Assembly (NCBI GenBank): GCA_004554395.1 | Contig: SFMP01000117.1 | Coordinates: forward strand, 1-35,023 | DNA from: Myxococcales bacterium | Lineage (GTDB): Bacteria; Myxococcota_A; Bradymonadia; UBA4248 | DNA: 35,023 nucleotides | Direction: 5' to 3' | Shown here: one piece after another, positions 25,805 to 34,550 of the stretch | How positions within the stretch are numbered: position 1 is the stretch's first letter | Layout: each line of letters opens with the position of its first letter | Notes under the pieces: generated by a model | Databases searched by the model: none | What the model saw: only the letters and a program-made list of their open reading frames with translations | What the model was told of the DNA's origin: nothing | Position numbers and translations under genes: made by a program

Positions 25805-26782
25805 ATGAACGCCCAAGAACGCCCGACAATTCAGCAATTGCGCAATGCCTACGACGCCGAAATGAAGAACATTCTCACGAATAAGCGCGTTTTGGCAAAC
25901 ATCCTCGTCGGATGCACCGATGAATTTGCACATTGCGACGTCGAAGACGTCATCGCGATGAGCTTCAACACTACACCCACCTACGGCAACACAAGCGTCG
26001 AAGAAGACACATCGACCGCAGAACTCGCCGCTAAACTCACCGGCGGCGAGCACGCCACACTCACCGAGGGCAAAGTCGTTTACGACACGCGCTTCGAAGT
26101 TTGCGTGCCCAACACCAACACCCCCATCGAACTCATCGTTAATGTCGAGGGGCAGCGAAACTCTAATCTTCAGTACTTTCTCACGCGGCGCGGCATCTAC
26201 TATGCGGCACGACTCGTCACATCGCAAAAGGGAACGGTCTTCAAAAACGACGACTATAACGCAATCAAAAAAGTCTACTCCATTTGGATTTGCACCCATC
26301 CGCCCGAAAAAGCTCGTGGAACGAGCCAACGATTCGTCATCAGCAAAGAAGACTTTATCGGAGAATACGACGTCGATCCCATACAATACGATCTCATGAC
26401 AGTCGTCTTGATATGGGTTGGAGATTCGACCGATCCTAACTATAATAATAAACTCATGAAGATGCTCTCTCTGTTCTTCCGAGCCGAAGTTCCCATTGAG
26501 CAATCGTCTCTCATGCTACACACAGATTACGGATTTCCCCCAGATGTCTTATCAAAGGAGGCACACATGAAAAGCTGGGCTCTCGACATAGAAAATGAAG
26601 GTTTTCAACGCGGCATAAAACAAGGACGCGGGGAAGGACTAGAATTAGGAATCGTTCAAGGTCTGGCGCGTACCATCAAACGAATGATGGCGAAGATGGG
26701 CAGTTCTCTCGAAGATACGATGGCTTATCTACAACTCACCGACGACGAAAAAATCTCCGTGCGCGCTTGCTTTAATTCCTAA
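25805..26782 (+). CDS. PD-(D/E)XK nuclease-family transposase / Rpn-like recombination-promoting nuclease
   Basis: 325 aa; AAGGAG lies upstream of the ATG. The central part holds the nuclease core: 'YDTRFEVCV' (the Asp strand) and 'PIELIVNVEGQRN' (the E-x-Q strand; the family usually has xIEMQ, here NVEGQ). Nearby 'YFLTRRGIYYAARLV' matches the helix with Arg-rich and Tyr residues in YhgA/Rpn proteins. The C-terminal region 'GFQRGIKQGRGEGLELG' is the Gly/Arg/Glu-rich helical tail common to these proteins. They are found in many copies in bacterial genomes and act on DNA in RecA-independent recombination in E. coli RpnA; here the role is inferred. It has its own promoter and a remnant of a relative downstream. 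Confidence 0.85.
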   Translation: MNAQERPTIQQLRNAYDAEMKNILTNKRVLANILVGCTDEFAHCDVEDVIAMSFNTTPTYGNTSVEEDTSTAELAAKLTGGEHATLTEGKVVYDTRFEVCVPNTNTPIELIVNVEGQRNSNLQYFLTRRGIYYAARLVTSQKGTVFKNDDYNAIKKVYSIWICTHPPEKARGTSQRFVISKEDFIGEYDVDPIQYDLMTVVLIWVGDSTDPNYNNKLMKMLSLFFRAEVPIEQSSLMLHTDYGFPPDVLSKEAHMKSWALDIENEGFQRGIKQGRGEGLELGIVQGLARTIKRMMAKMGSSLEDTMAYLQLTDDEKISVRACFNS

Positions 26783-26806
26783 AGCTCCCCCAAGACTATC
26801 ACATTT

Positions 26807-26865
26807 AAAGCCCATAAGGCTGGGGGCGAGTAACCCAGACATTCCCCAATAGCCCATTGGGCTTT
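26807..26865. other. Structured intergenic element with competing hairpins
   Basis: AAAGCCCA (26807-26814) can pair with TGGGCTTT (26858-26865). Alternatively the right part folds alone, AGCCCA with TGGGCT around a very short loop. CTGGG/CCCAG (26820-26838) makes another inner stem. It lies just past the nuclease stop and may be its terminator or part of a repeat. Confidence 0.5.
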
Positions 26866-26896
26866 GGACTGTTTCTCCCCATCTGCTGGCTCATAG

Positions 26897-27034
26897 AGCG
26901 ACGCAAGGGAACGACTAGAACTGGGATTTGTTCAACGACGATCGGATATCATCGAACGACGATTGGCATACTCGGCTCATTTTCTCGGATCGATCTTATC
27001 TAGCGTGACAATAAATGTCGTATCGATAAAATAA
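26897..27034 (+). pseudogene. Decayed C-terminal fragment of a second Rpn-like nuclease gene
   Basis: The stretch GACTAGAACTGGGATTTGTT at 26913-26932 closely matches GACTAGAATTAGGAATCGTT in the gene just upstream (about 26636-26655). In the same frame the fragment reads 'RERLELGFVQ' against 'GEGLELGIVQ', then continues as an open helical tail of about the same remaining length and stops at 27034. A stop codon precedes it directly (26894-26896) and no start is seen. I infer an old duplicate that has lost its 5' part. Confidence 0.5.
27005..27032 (+). promoter_or_regulatory. Possible promoter for the secreted nuclease genes
   Basis: GTGACA (27005-27010), a 16-base spacer and TAAAAT (27027-27032). 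A further inverted repeat, CCCATAT/ATATGGG (27089-27095 and 27111-27117), lies between it and the start codon and could be an operator. Confidence 0.4.
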
Positions 27035-27142
27035 AATAAATTGATAAAAACCCTTTAATTTGAAACACAAAATGAATAAGTAACACATCCCATATTGACA
27101 ATTTCGATCGATATGGGTGTTTTACTCATTCAAGGTGTGGAC

Positions 27143-28750
27143 ATGAGACTGCGTAATGCTTTGGGTTTGATGTGTTTTTTGGCAATTTTGGGCTGCGACG
27201 AAGACGACAATTCGGTGAACGACGTCGTCGTTACGCCGAGCGAGGGTGAAAACCCCGCACTCTCCGTCGAGTGCTCGGCGTGCCAGAATAGCGAATTCAA
27301 GTTGAACGAAGGCTCGGGGAAACTGACGATTCAAGTCGGGCTCACAACCGAGCCTACAAACGACGTCAAAATCGAAGCGAAAGCTAGCGATGACACCGAA
27401 ATCGCCATTGCGCCTGCCGATGCGACGATTGCTGCGGCAGATTGGAAAGACAAAAAGGTCAGTTTTGAGATTTCTGGACTCGAAGACAACGTCGCCGACG
27501 GCGACCAGACCGTTTCGGTCGTCTTCCATGCCAAATCCGACGATGCCAATTACGCAAACTTAGATCCCGTTGCCATTTCGGGCACTGTCGTCGATAGCGG
27601 CAACGGCGGAAAACCTTGCACCGTCGTGTGCATCGACGACAAAACCCTTTCGACATGCCCCAATGGTAAGGCTGGCGAAGCCGTAAAACAAACTTGTGAA
27701 TATGGCTGTAGCAATGACAAGTGCAACGATGCACCACAAGCAAAATGCACCCAGTCGTCGTGCAAAGACGCTATGACGCTCAACGTTTGCGATACGGCCA
27801 CGGGGCTATACACGCCAAAAAATTGTGAATACGGCTGCGCCGCAAATCGATGCAAATCCCAAGACGATAAATCGGTCGTCATTCGGTTTATGGCGGCAAA
27901 CATCACTTCGGGCAAATATCAAACTTATGACGATCAACGTGGCATTCACATCATCAAAGCATTCAACCCCGACATCATCTTGATGCAAGAATTCAACTAC
28001 GAACAAGGCGAACACGCCCTCGTCGAAGAAATATGCGGCGCCAATTGCCATTTCTCGACGACTTCGCACAGCATCCCCAATGCCATCATTTCGAAATACC
28101 CCATTCTGTCGAGCGGTTCTTGGCCATCAAACGTTAAAAGCGCACGCAATTGGGACTGGGCTGTCATCAACATCCCCGGCAAACGCAAGCTCTTAGCTGT
28201 TAGCCTACACCTGCACAGCGAGAGAAATGGTTCGGAGTTGGCACCGCTCAAACAAAAAATCGAAGCAAAACAAAAAGAGGGGAATTATTACGTCGTCATC
28301 GGAGGCGATTTTAATACGAAATCGCGCGGCGGCGTCCGCTCGCAATTTGGGCGCATGCTCTACGTCGGCAAAGACAACCCCAATGCAAAAGACGACAAAA
28401 CAGCAGTCCCAGCGCTCGACAAAGTTTGCGATGGCGGCGAATTCCCCGTCGACCAAAATGGCAACTCCTGCACGAGCGGCGAACGCGACGATCCATACGA
28501 TTGGGTTCTGTTCGATAAAGACCTCAACGAATTCGAAATTCCCATCGTCGTGGGCAATCGAACCTATAACTATGGTCACATCGTCGATTCGCGCATCTAT
28601 GCACAGCACGACGAACTCTCACTCATTCCTCCCGTCCAGGCCGAAGACTCCGAGCTCTGCTACGGCGATGATTGGTGCTCCGAAAGAGGCACGCGCACAA
28701 ACATGCAGCACCAAGCCGTCGTGCGCGATATCGAGCTCCAATACGAATAA
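27143..28750 (+). CDS. Secreted lipoprotein EEP-family (DNase I-like) nuclease/phosphatase with Calx-beta-like domain
   Basis: 535 aa from the ATG at 27143; the longer in-frame start at 27095 would bury the signal peptide. Lipobox ILGC, lipidation in 'LGCDEDD'. Residues about 50-150 look like a Calx-beta domain ('GSGKLTIQVGL', 'GLEDNVADGDQTV'). Two Cys-rich repeats follow (about 155-240), each of the form 'TLxxC...CEYGC...C'. From about 245 to the end is an EEP domain: 'MAANI', 'LMQEF', 'SLHLH', 'GGDFN' and a final 'MQHQAVVRDIEL' in place of the common SDH. All metal/catalytic positions except the last Asp can be matched. The family cuts phosphodiesters; DNA as substrate is likely but unproven. 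A paralogue follows 97 bases on. Confidence 0.85.
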   Translation: MRLRNALGLMCFLAILGCDEDDNSVNDVVVTPSEGENPALSVECSACQNSEFKLNEGSGKLTIQVGLTTEPTNDVKIEAKASDDTEIAIAPADATIAAADWKDKKVSFEISGLEDNVADGDQTVSVVFHAKSDDANYANLDPVAISGTVVDSGNGGKPCTVVCIDDKTLSTCPNGKAGEAVKQTCEYGCSNDKCNDAPQAKCTQSSCKDAMTLNVCDTATGLYTPKNCEYGCAANRCKSQDDKSVVIRFMAANITSGKYQTYDDQRGIHIIKAFNPDIILMQEFNYEQGEHALVEEICGANCHFSTTSHSIPNAIISKYPILSSGSWPSNVKSARNWDWAVINIPGKRKLLAVSLHLHSERNGSELAPLKQKIEAKQKEGNYYVVIGGDFNTKSRGGVRSQFGRMLYVGKDNPNAKDDKTAVPALDKVCDGGEFPVDQNGNSCTSGERDDPYDWVLFDKDLNEFEIPIVVGNRTYNYGHIVDSRIYAQHDELSLIPPVQAEDSELCYGDDWCSERGTRTNMQHQAVVRDIELQYE

Positions 28751-28858
28751 GCACAAATAAGCACGCTTTCGGGCTGAATAAAATTCGGCACACAGACATA
28801 TTCTCAAATTTTATTCCGAATACGATAAAATGTCAGAGAGGACTGAGATGAAACTAAA

Positions 28859-30238
28859 ATGGATGTGCATTTTATGCGCATTGGGCACATGATGCTCCCC
28901 ACTTTTGGATGCGACGAAGATGACGCGCCCGAACAACCAGCCCCCAAGCCGCCAACTGAACCAGAACAACCAGAACAACCGGAACAACCAGAGGCTGGCA
29001 CATATATCGTCGTTGCGCCGGCGACGCTCATCACATCGGAATCGGGAACGACGTTGCGCGGTAGCCTAGCGCTCGACAAAGCGCCCGAGAGCCCCGTCGT
29101 CGTCACTTTGGTGAGCAGCGACATGACCGAGGGCACGGTTGAGCCGCAAACGCTCACTTTCGACGGGCAAAACTACGCCACGCCCCAGTATTTTTCGATT
29201 ACAGGGCAACCCGATGGCATCATCGACGGCGATATCACTTATACCGTGACGGCAACTGCGACAACCGACGATACTTCATTCTCGTCGGGTACCGTTTTCT
29301 CTTGGACGATCATCAATCGCGACATCGACGGAGCAAAACCCGATCCCAAGCCCATCGAAGGCACGCATATTCGGTTTATGGCCGCCAATATCACATCCGA
29401 TGCCAAAGGCTACGATCCCGATGCAGGGCGCAATATCTTCAAAGCGGTCAAGCCCGATATCGCCATGATCCAAGAGTTCAAGCTATCGAAGCAAAAACCC
29501 GAAGCCTTCTTTGCCGAAATCTTCGGGCCCGAGTTCCACTATTTCGTCGGATCTTACGGCGATAAGTCGGTGTCAGAGACTTCCAGCAAGCCCAATGCCA
29601 TCGCCTCGCGATACCGAATCATCGATACAGGCGAGTGGAAACCCAAATACCGAAAATCGGATAAGGGGAAAGATACCGATGCCTACAAAGACAGGTATTG
29701 GACATACGCCGTCGTCGATATTCCCGGCGATCGCGATCTACTCGTCGTCAGCGTCCATCTCCACACCTCGAACAATCGCTACGAATACGAACCTCTCGCC
29801 GAAAAAATTATCGCCAAACAAAAGGAAGGCAATTACTACGTCGCCATCGGCGGCGATTTTAATGCAAAGGGCGACAATTACACGGCATTGACGACGAAAT
29901 CCGAAACATTCCAGAGCATATTTGAGCTCAGTACGACGAAAGCCCCCGTCGATCAAAATGGCAATTCCAATACAAATGCCAAACGCGCCTCGCGGCTCGA
30001 CTGGCTACTCTTCGACAAAGAATTCGACACATTTGCCATACCGACCGAAATCGGCGCACATACGGGCGCCGATGCATACTCCTACGGCCACGTCTTCGAT
30101 ACGCGCGTCTATGCAAAGTCGTATTACAATGGAATTTGCGAGCTCAGTCTCGTGCCACCTGCCACCGCACAAGACAGTGCCGCAAAAGAAATGCAGCACA
30201 TGGCCGTGATTCGCGATATCGTCGTTCCCTATAAATGA
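28859..30238 (+). CDS. Second EEP-family nuclease/phosphatase paralogue, frameshifted in its signal peptide
   Basis: 459 aa as read. The best ribosome binding site (GAGAGG) serves an ATG at 28848 that gives 'MKLKWMCILCALGT' and then a TGA (28890-28892). The main frame takes over there with 'MMLPTFGCDEDD'. One extra base near 28885-28890 would join the two into a normal lipoprotein signal ending TFGC, so a one-base deletion is inferred. After a Pro/Glu/Gln repeat ('PEQPEQPEQPE'), residues about 45-165 look like a Calx-beta domain ('ESPVVVTLVSSD'). The EEP domain (about 169-459) has 'MAANI', 'MIQEF', 'SVHLH', 'GGDFN' and 'MQHMAVIRDI', closely following the upstream paralogue but lacking its Cys-rich modules. 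Loss of function, slippage or restart at the overlapping ATGATG are all possible. Confidence 0.8.
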   Translation: MDVHFMRIGHMMLPTFGCDEDDAPEQPAPKPPTEPEQPEQPEQPEAGTYIVVAPATLITSESGTTLRGSLALDKAPESPVVVTLVSSDMTEGTVEPQTLTFDGQNYATPQYFSITGQPDGIIDGDITYTVTATATTDDTSFSSGTVFSWTIINRDIDGAKPDPKPIEGTHIRFMAANITSDAKGYDPDAGRNIFKAVKPDIAMIQEFKLSKQKPEAFFAEIFGPEFHYFVGSYGDKSVSETSSKPNAIASRYRIIDTGEWKPKYRKSDKGKDTDAYKDRYWTYAVVDIPGDRDLLVVSVHLHTSNNRYEYEPLAEKIIAKQKEGNYYVAIGGDFNAKGDNYTALTTKSETFQSIFELSTTKAPVDQNGNSNTNAKRASRLDWLLFDKEFDTFAIPTEIGAHTGADAYSYGHVFDTRVYAKSYYNGICELSLVPPATAQDSAAKEMQHMAVIRDIVVPYK

Positions 30239-30571
30239 AAATGATCGCTCCCGCCCCTTCGCCCAAAACGATATCCATGCCACCGATTCGCAATTGTAAA
30301 TATCGATCATTTTGGGCACACTCTTTGCAATTCATTATATAACAGCATGCGTGCCAAATGCGCACGCGTCGCGCTTTGGTTCGCGTATTGCGAGAATATG
30401 CGGTGGAGCTCTATCGATTTGACGTATTGCAACGACGATATTTCATTCCATTGTTTTTTATTTCAAAATTCTTTCATTATCACGAAAGATAATCATGTAT
30501 AGAGCATACACATTGTACGGGCAAATGGACGATGCTCGTGCGATCCCGTATATCGAATGGGAGGGAGTCAG
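30239..30571. other. Intergenic region before the MBL-HhH gene
   Basis: About 330 bases without a gene. AAAATGATCG (30238-30247) is complementary to CGATCATTTT (30304-30313), and GCCCAAAA (30261-30268) to TTTTGGGC (30310-30317), so two alternative stems overlap. ATTATC and GATAAT (30476-30493) form a small palindrome near the expected promoter. No clear -35/-10 pair is seen. Confidence 0.4.
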
Positions 30572-32578
30572 ATGCAGAGTTGTAGGTTGCTGTCAATCAT
30601 CGTGACAGGTCTTTTATTTTTGATGAGCCTATCGGGATATTGCTTTGGCGAGGAGTTGAGCGTGACGATGCTCAACGTCGGGCAAGCCGATGCGTTCCTC
30701 GTACAAACGGCAGGTAAACGCGTGCTCATCGATGCCGGCGAAACGGCAACACAAGTGCGCAATATATTGAAATCGAAAGGCATAGCCAACCTCGACCTCA
30801 TCGTTGCCACGCATCCGCATTCCGACCACATCGGCGGGATGAAAAACGTCGTCGACGGCATCAATTTCAAAGTTTACATGGACAACGGGTTCCCGCATAC
30901 GACGTCAACTTATACAAAACTCATGGAATCGATCGAGGGCAAAGTCGCGCGCGGCGAAGCGCGATATATGATGGCTCGCCAAGGTCAACGGCTCAATTTT
31001 GGTCCCGAGGCGCATTTCGAAGTGATGTGGCCCGACGACGTCGGGCTCCAAGGCACGCGTAGCGATATCAATTCCAATTCGGTCGTTCTCAAGCTCACGC
31101 ACCAAAACGTCTGCTTCGCCTTCATGGGCGATGCCGAAGCCGAAACCGAGGCAAAAGTTGCCCAAGCCATCGGGCCTTGCCAAGTCCTCAAAGTTTCACA
31201 TCACGGTAGCCCCCACAGCTCGACGCCACTGCTCATGAATTCGCTTCAGCCCAAAATCGCCTTGATCAGTGCGGGTTTGGGCAACAAACACGGGCACCCA
31301 GGGCCCTCCGTTCTCGAAGACTTCGCCGCACGCGGTATGCAAGTCTATCGCACCGACCTCATGGGCGAAGTCACGGTCATATCGGATGGCAAAAGCGTTC
31401 GCGTCGTCACCGAACACGAGCCCTACAAACTCGTCAAACTCAACATCAACGAAGCCGATATGAATGCCCTCAAAGAATTGCCTGGCATCGGCAACAAGAC
31501 CGCTCAAGCCATTATCGACTACCGTTCAGCTAACGGCCCCTATCGAACTGTCGAAGACGTCTACAATGCCGTGCCCAAAGACAAAAAACGCATCGATAAG
31601 ATCATCCCGCATATCACAGTTTCTGGCGGTAGTAGCACGGGAATCGTCGAAAAACCGTCGACTATCGTTGCGCCACAAAACACGGGATTTGCATTCCAAC
31701 AAATGGCTGCGCCGACGACGGTCAACACGGGCAATGCCCCCATCGCACCTGCCGCGCTCCCAGCCCCCACAGCCGGCAACGTCGTCAATATCAACACAGC
31801 CAGCGAAGCCGCTCTCGCTGCTATGCCCGGCATGGATCAAAAAAAGGCCAAAGCCGCCATCGCCGACCGAAACGCAAACGGACCTTTCAAATCGTGTGAC
31901 GATTTAGATCGCGTCAAAGGCATTGGAAAAAAGACGGTCGAAAAACTTCTGTCGGTCTGCTCCGTCAACGGCGGCGATTCGGCGCATGCGCCCGTCGCAC
32001 AAACAGCTCCAGTCCCCACATTGAACCGAGCACCGAAGCAGAATCCGCCAGTTCTCGGTGCACAAGTTGCACAAAATTCGGCACCGGCACCAGCTGGCGC
32101 AATAAACATCAATACAGCCAGCGAAGCCGCTCTCGCCTCTATGCCCGGCATGAATCAAAACAAAGCCAAAGCCGCCATCGCCGACCGAAACGCAAACGGT
32201 CCTTTCCAATCGTGCGACGATTTAACCCGCGTCAAAGGCATTGGCAAAAAGACGGTCGAAAAACTCTTGTCGGTCTGCACCGTCGATGGCGGTCATTCGG
32301 TCACCACTCCAAACCAAGCACCAATGCAGAATCCGCCAGTTCTCGGTGCAAAAGTTGCACAAAATTCGGCACCGGCACCAGCTGGTGCAATTAACATCAA
32401 TACAGCCAGCGAAACCGCTCTCGCCGCCATGCCCGGCATGAATCAAAACAAAGCCCATGCCGCCATCGCCGACCGAAACGCAAACGGACCATTCCAATCG
32501 TGCGACGATTTAACCCGCGTCAAAGGCATTGGCAAAAAGACCGTTGAAAAACTTTTATCGGTTTGTACGGTTGAATAA
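30572..32578 (+). CDS. Exported ComEC-type metallo-beta-lactamase protein with four ComEA-like HhH modules
   Basis: 668 aa from the ATG at 30572, with GGGAGGGAG before it. A signal peptide covers about residues 1-27. The MBL domain (about 30-265) has 'THPHSDHIGG' (His81, His83, Asp85, His86), 'FMGDAEAETE' and 'SHHGSPHSS', as in the C-terminal domain of ComEC/Rec2. Four HhH modules follow: 287-352, 404-468, 510-572 and 606-668, each beginning 'LNIN' or 'NINTA' and holding 'PGIG/PGM' and 'VKGIGKKTVEKLL'. Modules 2-4 carry a Cys pair 21 residues apart ('SCDDL' and 'LLSVC'), absent from module 1; disulfides would fit an exported protein. HhH modules bind DNA backbone, so this looks like an extracytoplasmic DNA-binding hydrolase, probably a nuclease. 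No ComEC membrane channel is present. Modules 3 and 4 are nearly identical. Confidence 0.9.
   Translation: MQSCRLLSIIVTGLLFLMSLSGYCFGEELSVTMLNVGQADAFLVQTAGKRVLIDAGETATQVRNILKSKGIANLDLIVATHPHSDHIGGMKNVVDGINFKVYMDNGFPHTTSTYTKLMESIEGKVARGEARYMMARQGQRLNFGPEAHFEVMWPDDVGLQGTRSDINSNSVVLKLTHQNVCFAFMGDAEAETEAKVAQAIGPCQVLKVSHHGSPHSSTPLLMNSLQPKIALISAGLGNKHGHPGPSVLEDFAARGMQVYRTDLMGEVTVISDGKSVRVVTEHEPYKLVKLNINEADMNALKELPGIGNKTAQAIIDYRSANGPYRTVEDVYNAVPKDKKRIDKIIPHITVSGGSSTGIVEKPSTIVAPQNTGFAFQQMAAPTTVNTGNAPIAPAALPAPTAGNVVNINTASEAALAAMPGMDQKKAKAAIADRNANGPFKSCDDLDRVKGIGKKTVEKLLSVCSVNGGDSAHAPVAQTAPVPTLNRAPKQNPPVLGAQVAQNSAPAPAGAININTASEAALASMPGMNQNKAKAAIADRNANGPFQSCDDLTRVKGIGKKTVEKLLSVCTVDGGHSVTTPNQAPMQNPPVLGAKVAQNSAPAPAGAININTASETALAAMPGMNQNKAHAAIADRNANGPFQSCDDLTRVKGIGKKTVEKLLSVCTVE
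32030..32575 (+). repeat. 288-bp tandem duplication of linker plus HhH module
   Basis: Units begin at 32030 and 32318 with 'APKQNPP' and 'APMQNPP'. They share linker and HhH module over 96 codons with few changes. An older, linker-less relative is module 2 at about 31781-31970. This points to recent in-frame amplification. Confidence 0.9.
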
Positions 32579-32655
32579 TTCCCATACGTTACCGTATACT
32601 TTTTACGACCCTTAGATGAGATTTGTCACAGACAGATGATTAAGGAGAGCAAAAT

Positions 32656-33450
32656 ATGAAATCGACTATCGCAAAACGCATGAACAAATTATTGTCGTTG
32701 TGCCTCGTACTCTTCGCCTGTCTTGCCCTGTCGGCGACGGCGTTTGCCGATCCCAAAACGGCAAAGAAATACGCTCGCGAAGCGACAAAAGCCTATGCCG
32801 ATGGCAACTACGAGCTCGCACTTGCCAAATTCGAACAAGCTTACGCCGAAGATGCCAACCCCGCCCTGCTCTATAACATGGGGCGCGTCTACGAAAACCA
32901 AGCCAACTTCGATGCCGCTATCGAATCCTATAAACGCTTCGTCGTCTCGCCCGACGTCGATCAAGACGCTCGCGCCGACGCCCTCGATCGCATTAAAACG
33001 CTCAACGAAGTCATTGCCCTGACCCGTACACCTTCCAAATCTTCCAAATCTTCTAAATCGTCGACAAAGCCCGTACTCGCCGACGGCAGCTGCGTCAATA
33101 TCAATACTGCCGACGCCACCGAACTGATGAAACTCCCCCGCGTCGGCGATAGTACTGCACAAAAGATTATCAATTTACGCTCGCAAAAAGGCGCTTTCAA
33201 AGCCAATACCGAGCTCATGGAAGTGAGCGGTATCGGCGAAAAGACGTATGCCAAGCTCGAAAAAGACCTATGCCCGCTCGGCGGCGCAACCCCCGCCCCG
33301 GTTGCCGCACCTGCTGCACCGGCTATAGCACCCAAAGCGGCAAAAGTAGCCCCCACACCACAGCAAGCTAAAGTTGCTCCCGCGGCAAAAGTCGCACCCG
33401 CCGCACCGGCTGCAACACCCAAAAAAGATCTACCCGTGTTGGAAATCTAG
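32656..33450 (+). CDS. Exported TPR protein with ComEA-like HhH module
   Basis: 264 aa; AAGGAG lies upstream of the ATG. Signal peptide to about residue 31 ('ATAFA' before 'DPKTAKK'). Residues about 33-110 are two TPR-like helix pairs ('AYADGNYELALAKFEQAYAED', split by the family pattern, and 'LLYNMGRVYENQANFDAAIESY'). A Ser/Lys spacer follows, then one HhH module at about 145-205 ('VNINTADATELMKLPRVG', 'VSGIGEKTYAKLE') bracketed by Cys residues ('GSC' before and 'DLC' after) that could clamp it. The last 60 residues are an Ala/Pro/Lys-rich tail that could cross or contact the wall. It starts 77 bases after the MBL-HhH gene on the same strand and is likely its partner in binding DNA outside the cytoplasm. 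Confidence 0.88.
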   Translation: MKSTIAKRMNKLLSLCLVLFACLALSATAFADPKTAKKYAREATKAYADGNYELALAKFEQAYAEDANPALLYNMGRVYENQANFDAAIESYKRFVVSPDVDQDARADALDRIKTLNEVIALTRTPSKSSKSSKSSTKPVLADGSCVNINTADATELMKLPRVGDSTAQKIINLRSQKGAFKANTELMEVSGIGEKTYAKLEKDLCPLGGATPAPVAAPAAPAIAPKAAKVAPTPQQAKVAPAAKVAPAAPAATPKKDLPVLEI

Positions 33451-33550
33451 TACAACTCCGCCCACAGGGCGGGTTTGTACTTTTTCCTGCTCTATCCCGC
33501 CCACAGGGCGGGTTGTTTTTTATCTAAAGCAAACTCGCCCACAGGGCGGG
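33449..33550 (+). terminator. Three tandem hairpins with an ACA loop, each followed by T-rich sequence
   Basis: CCGCCC/GGGCGG (33458-33472), CCCGCCC/GGGCGGG (33496-33512) and CGCCC/GGGCG (33536-33548) all have the loop ACA and are spaced 38-40 bases. The first has an added outer stem AGTACAA/TTGTACT and five T. They follow the TPR-HhH stop directly, giving triple termination. Confidence 0.85.
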
Positions 33551-33577
33551 ATTTGTTGTTTTTCTTATTGAACACCG

Positions 33578-33698
33578 TAGGGGTTCCGGCGAGTAGCCCT
33601 CGGTTGACGCCGCAGGCGGCTACCGGGGGAATCAAGATGCACCTCAAAAAATGAACCCCGTTAGGGGTTCCGGCGAGTAGCCCTCGGTTGACGCCGCA
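33578..33698. repeat. Exact 37-bp direct repeat, period 84
   Basis: Copies at 33578-33614 and 33662-33698 begin TAGGGGTTCCGGCGAGTAGC and end in GCCGCA. After the first copy the sequence folds back (GCCGC/GCGGC and CGGT/ACCG), while the second is followed by a T run. This looks like a further intergenic repeat family, one copy truncated. Confidence 0.85.
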
Positions 33699-34500
33699 AG
33701 CTTTTTTTCATTCGCAAAAATGAATTAAATTCAGTCTTCTATTTGGTAAATTGAATTATTTCCAAGTGAATCGATTATTTAGATATCTTAGCCCAACACT
33801 CCGCCTAACGGCGCCAAGGGTGTGTGGGCGCACACACTTGGAACCCGCGCTTTTTCTTTTACCCGAATACCCAAGAATGCAGTGCCTTGTGAAGTGCACA
33901 TCCATGTGCATTTCACTGGCAGCAAACGCTGGCATCCTTGCCAGCGTTTCTTTCAGCGGCGGTTCACTGCGAAGTTGAGTTCAATCCGGCTCGAGTGTGG
34001 CTACAAATCCCGAGAAACACACGTATAGATGCGCGGTTCCACGCGCTTGGTCTTGTTCATTTTCCGATATCAAATGCGCTGCGAGAGTCCGTCCTAGGAC
34101 AGGTCGCAGCGCTGCGCGGGCTTCCGTGCCCGCGCTAAATTCCCTTAGATCTTCAATTCTTGACAATCTATAGCTTTGATAAAGATATCTCGATGGAGCC
34201 ATACCAGCGGCAAACCGGGATCGCAGAGCCTCGCTTTGCCGTTAATTCAAATACTATTCGATAAATATGATAAATATCAAAATATTATTCATTCCACCTA
34301 AGATGAGCTAAAAACAACAGCCAGCAGAAATTTGTTATCAATCGCAAAGATGACCGATGAAAAGATTGAATCGGGGCAATTTAGCGACTCATGACTAGAT
34401 CAAGGGCGTTGAACGTGATAAAATACGGCGGATTTTAAGCGGTTGTGTAGGGATTCACTTCGTAGCAAGCGCTTATTGCTCGAATGGATCGATTGAGTTC
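33699..34500. other. 800-base non-coding region with several perfect hairpins
   Basis: No credible gene is seen. Hairpins are at 33814-33841 (CCAAG..CTTGG, with GTGTGTG/CACACAC), 33924-33949 (AAACGCTGGC/GCCAGCGTTT, loop ATCCTT) and 34114-34135 (GCGCGGGC/GCCCGCGC). The second is followed by CTTTC and could terminate. The part from 34240 to 34330 is AT-rich. A structured small RNA is possible but there is no direct evidence. Confidence 0.45.
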
Positions 34501-34550
34501 AATTTGTGAGCGATCCCGCGTCCTCGCTCACCCCACCAGGAGAAAGAAAT

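Noticed and set aside
33699..34500. Small genes in the long non-coding region
   Set aside because: The available frames lack ribosome sites and domain-like sequence and overlap perfect hairpins.
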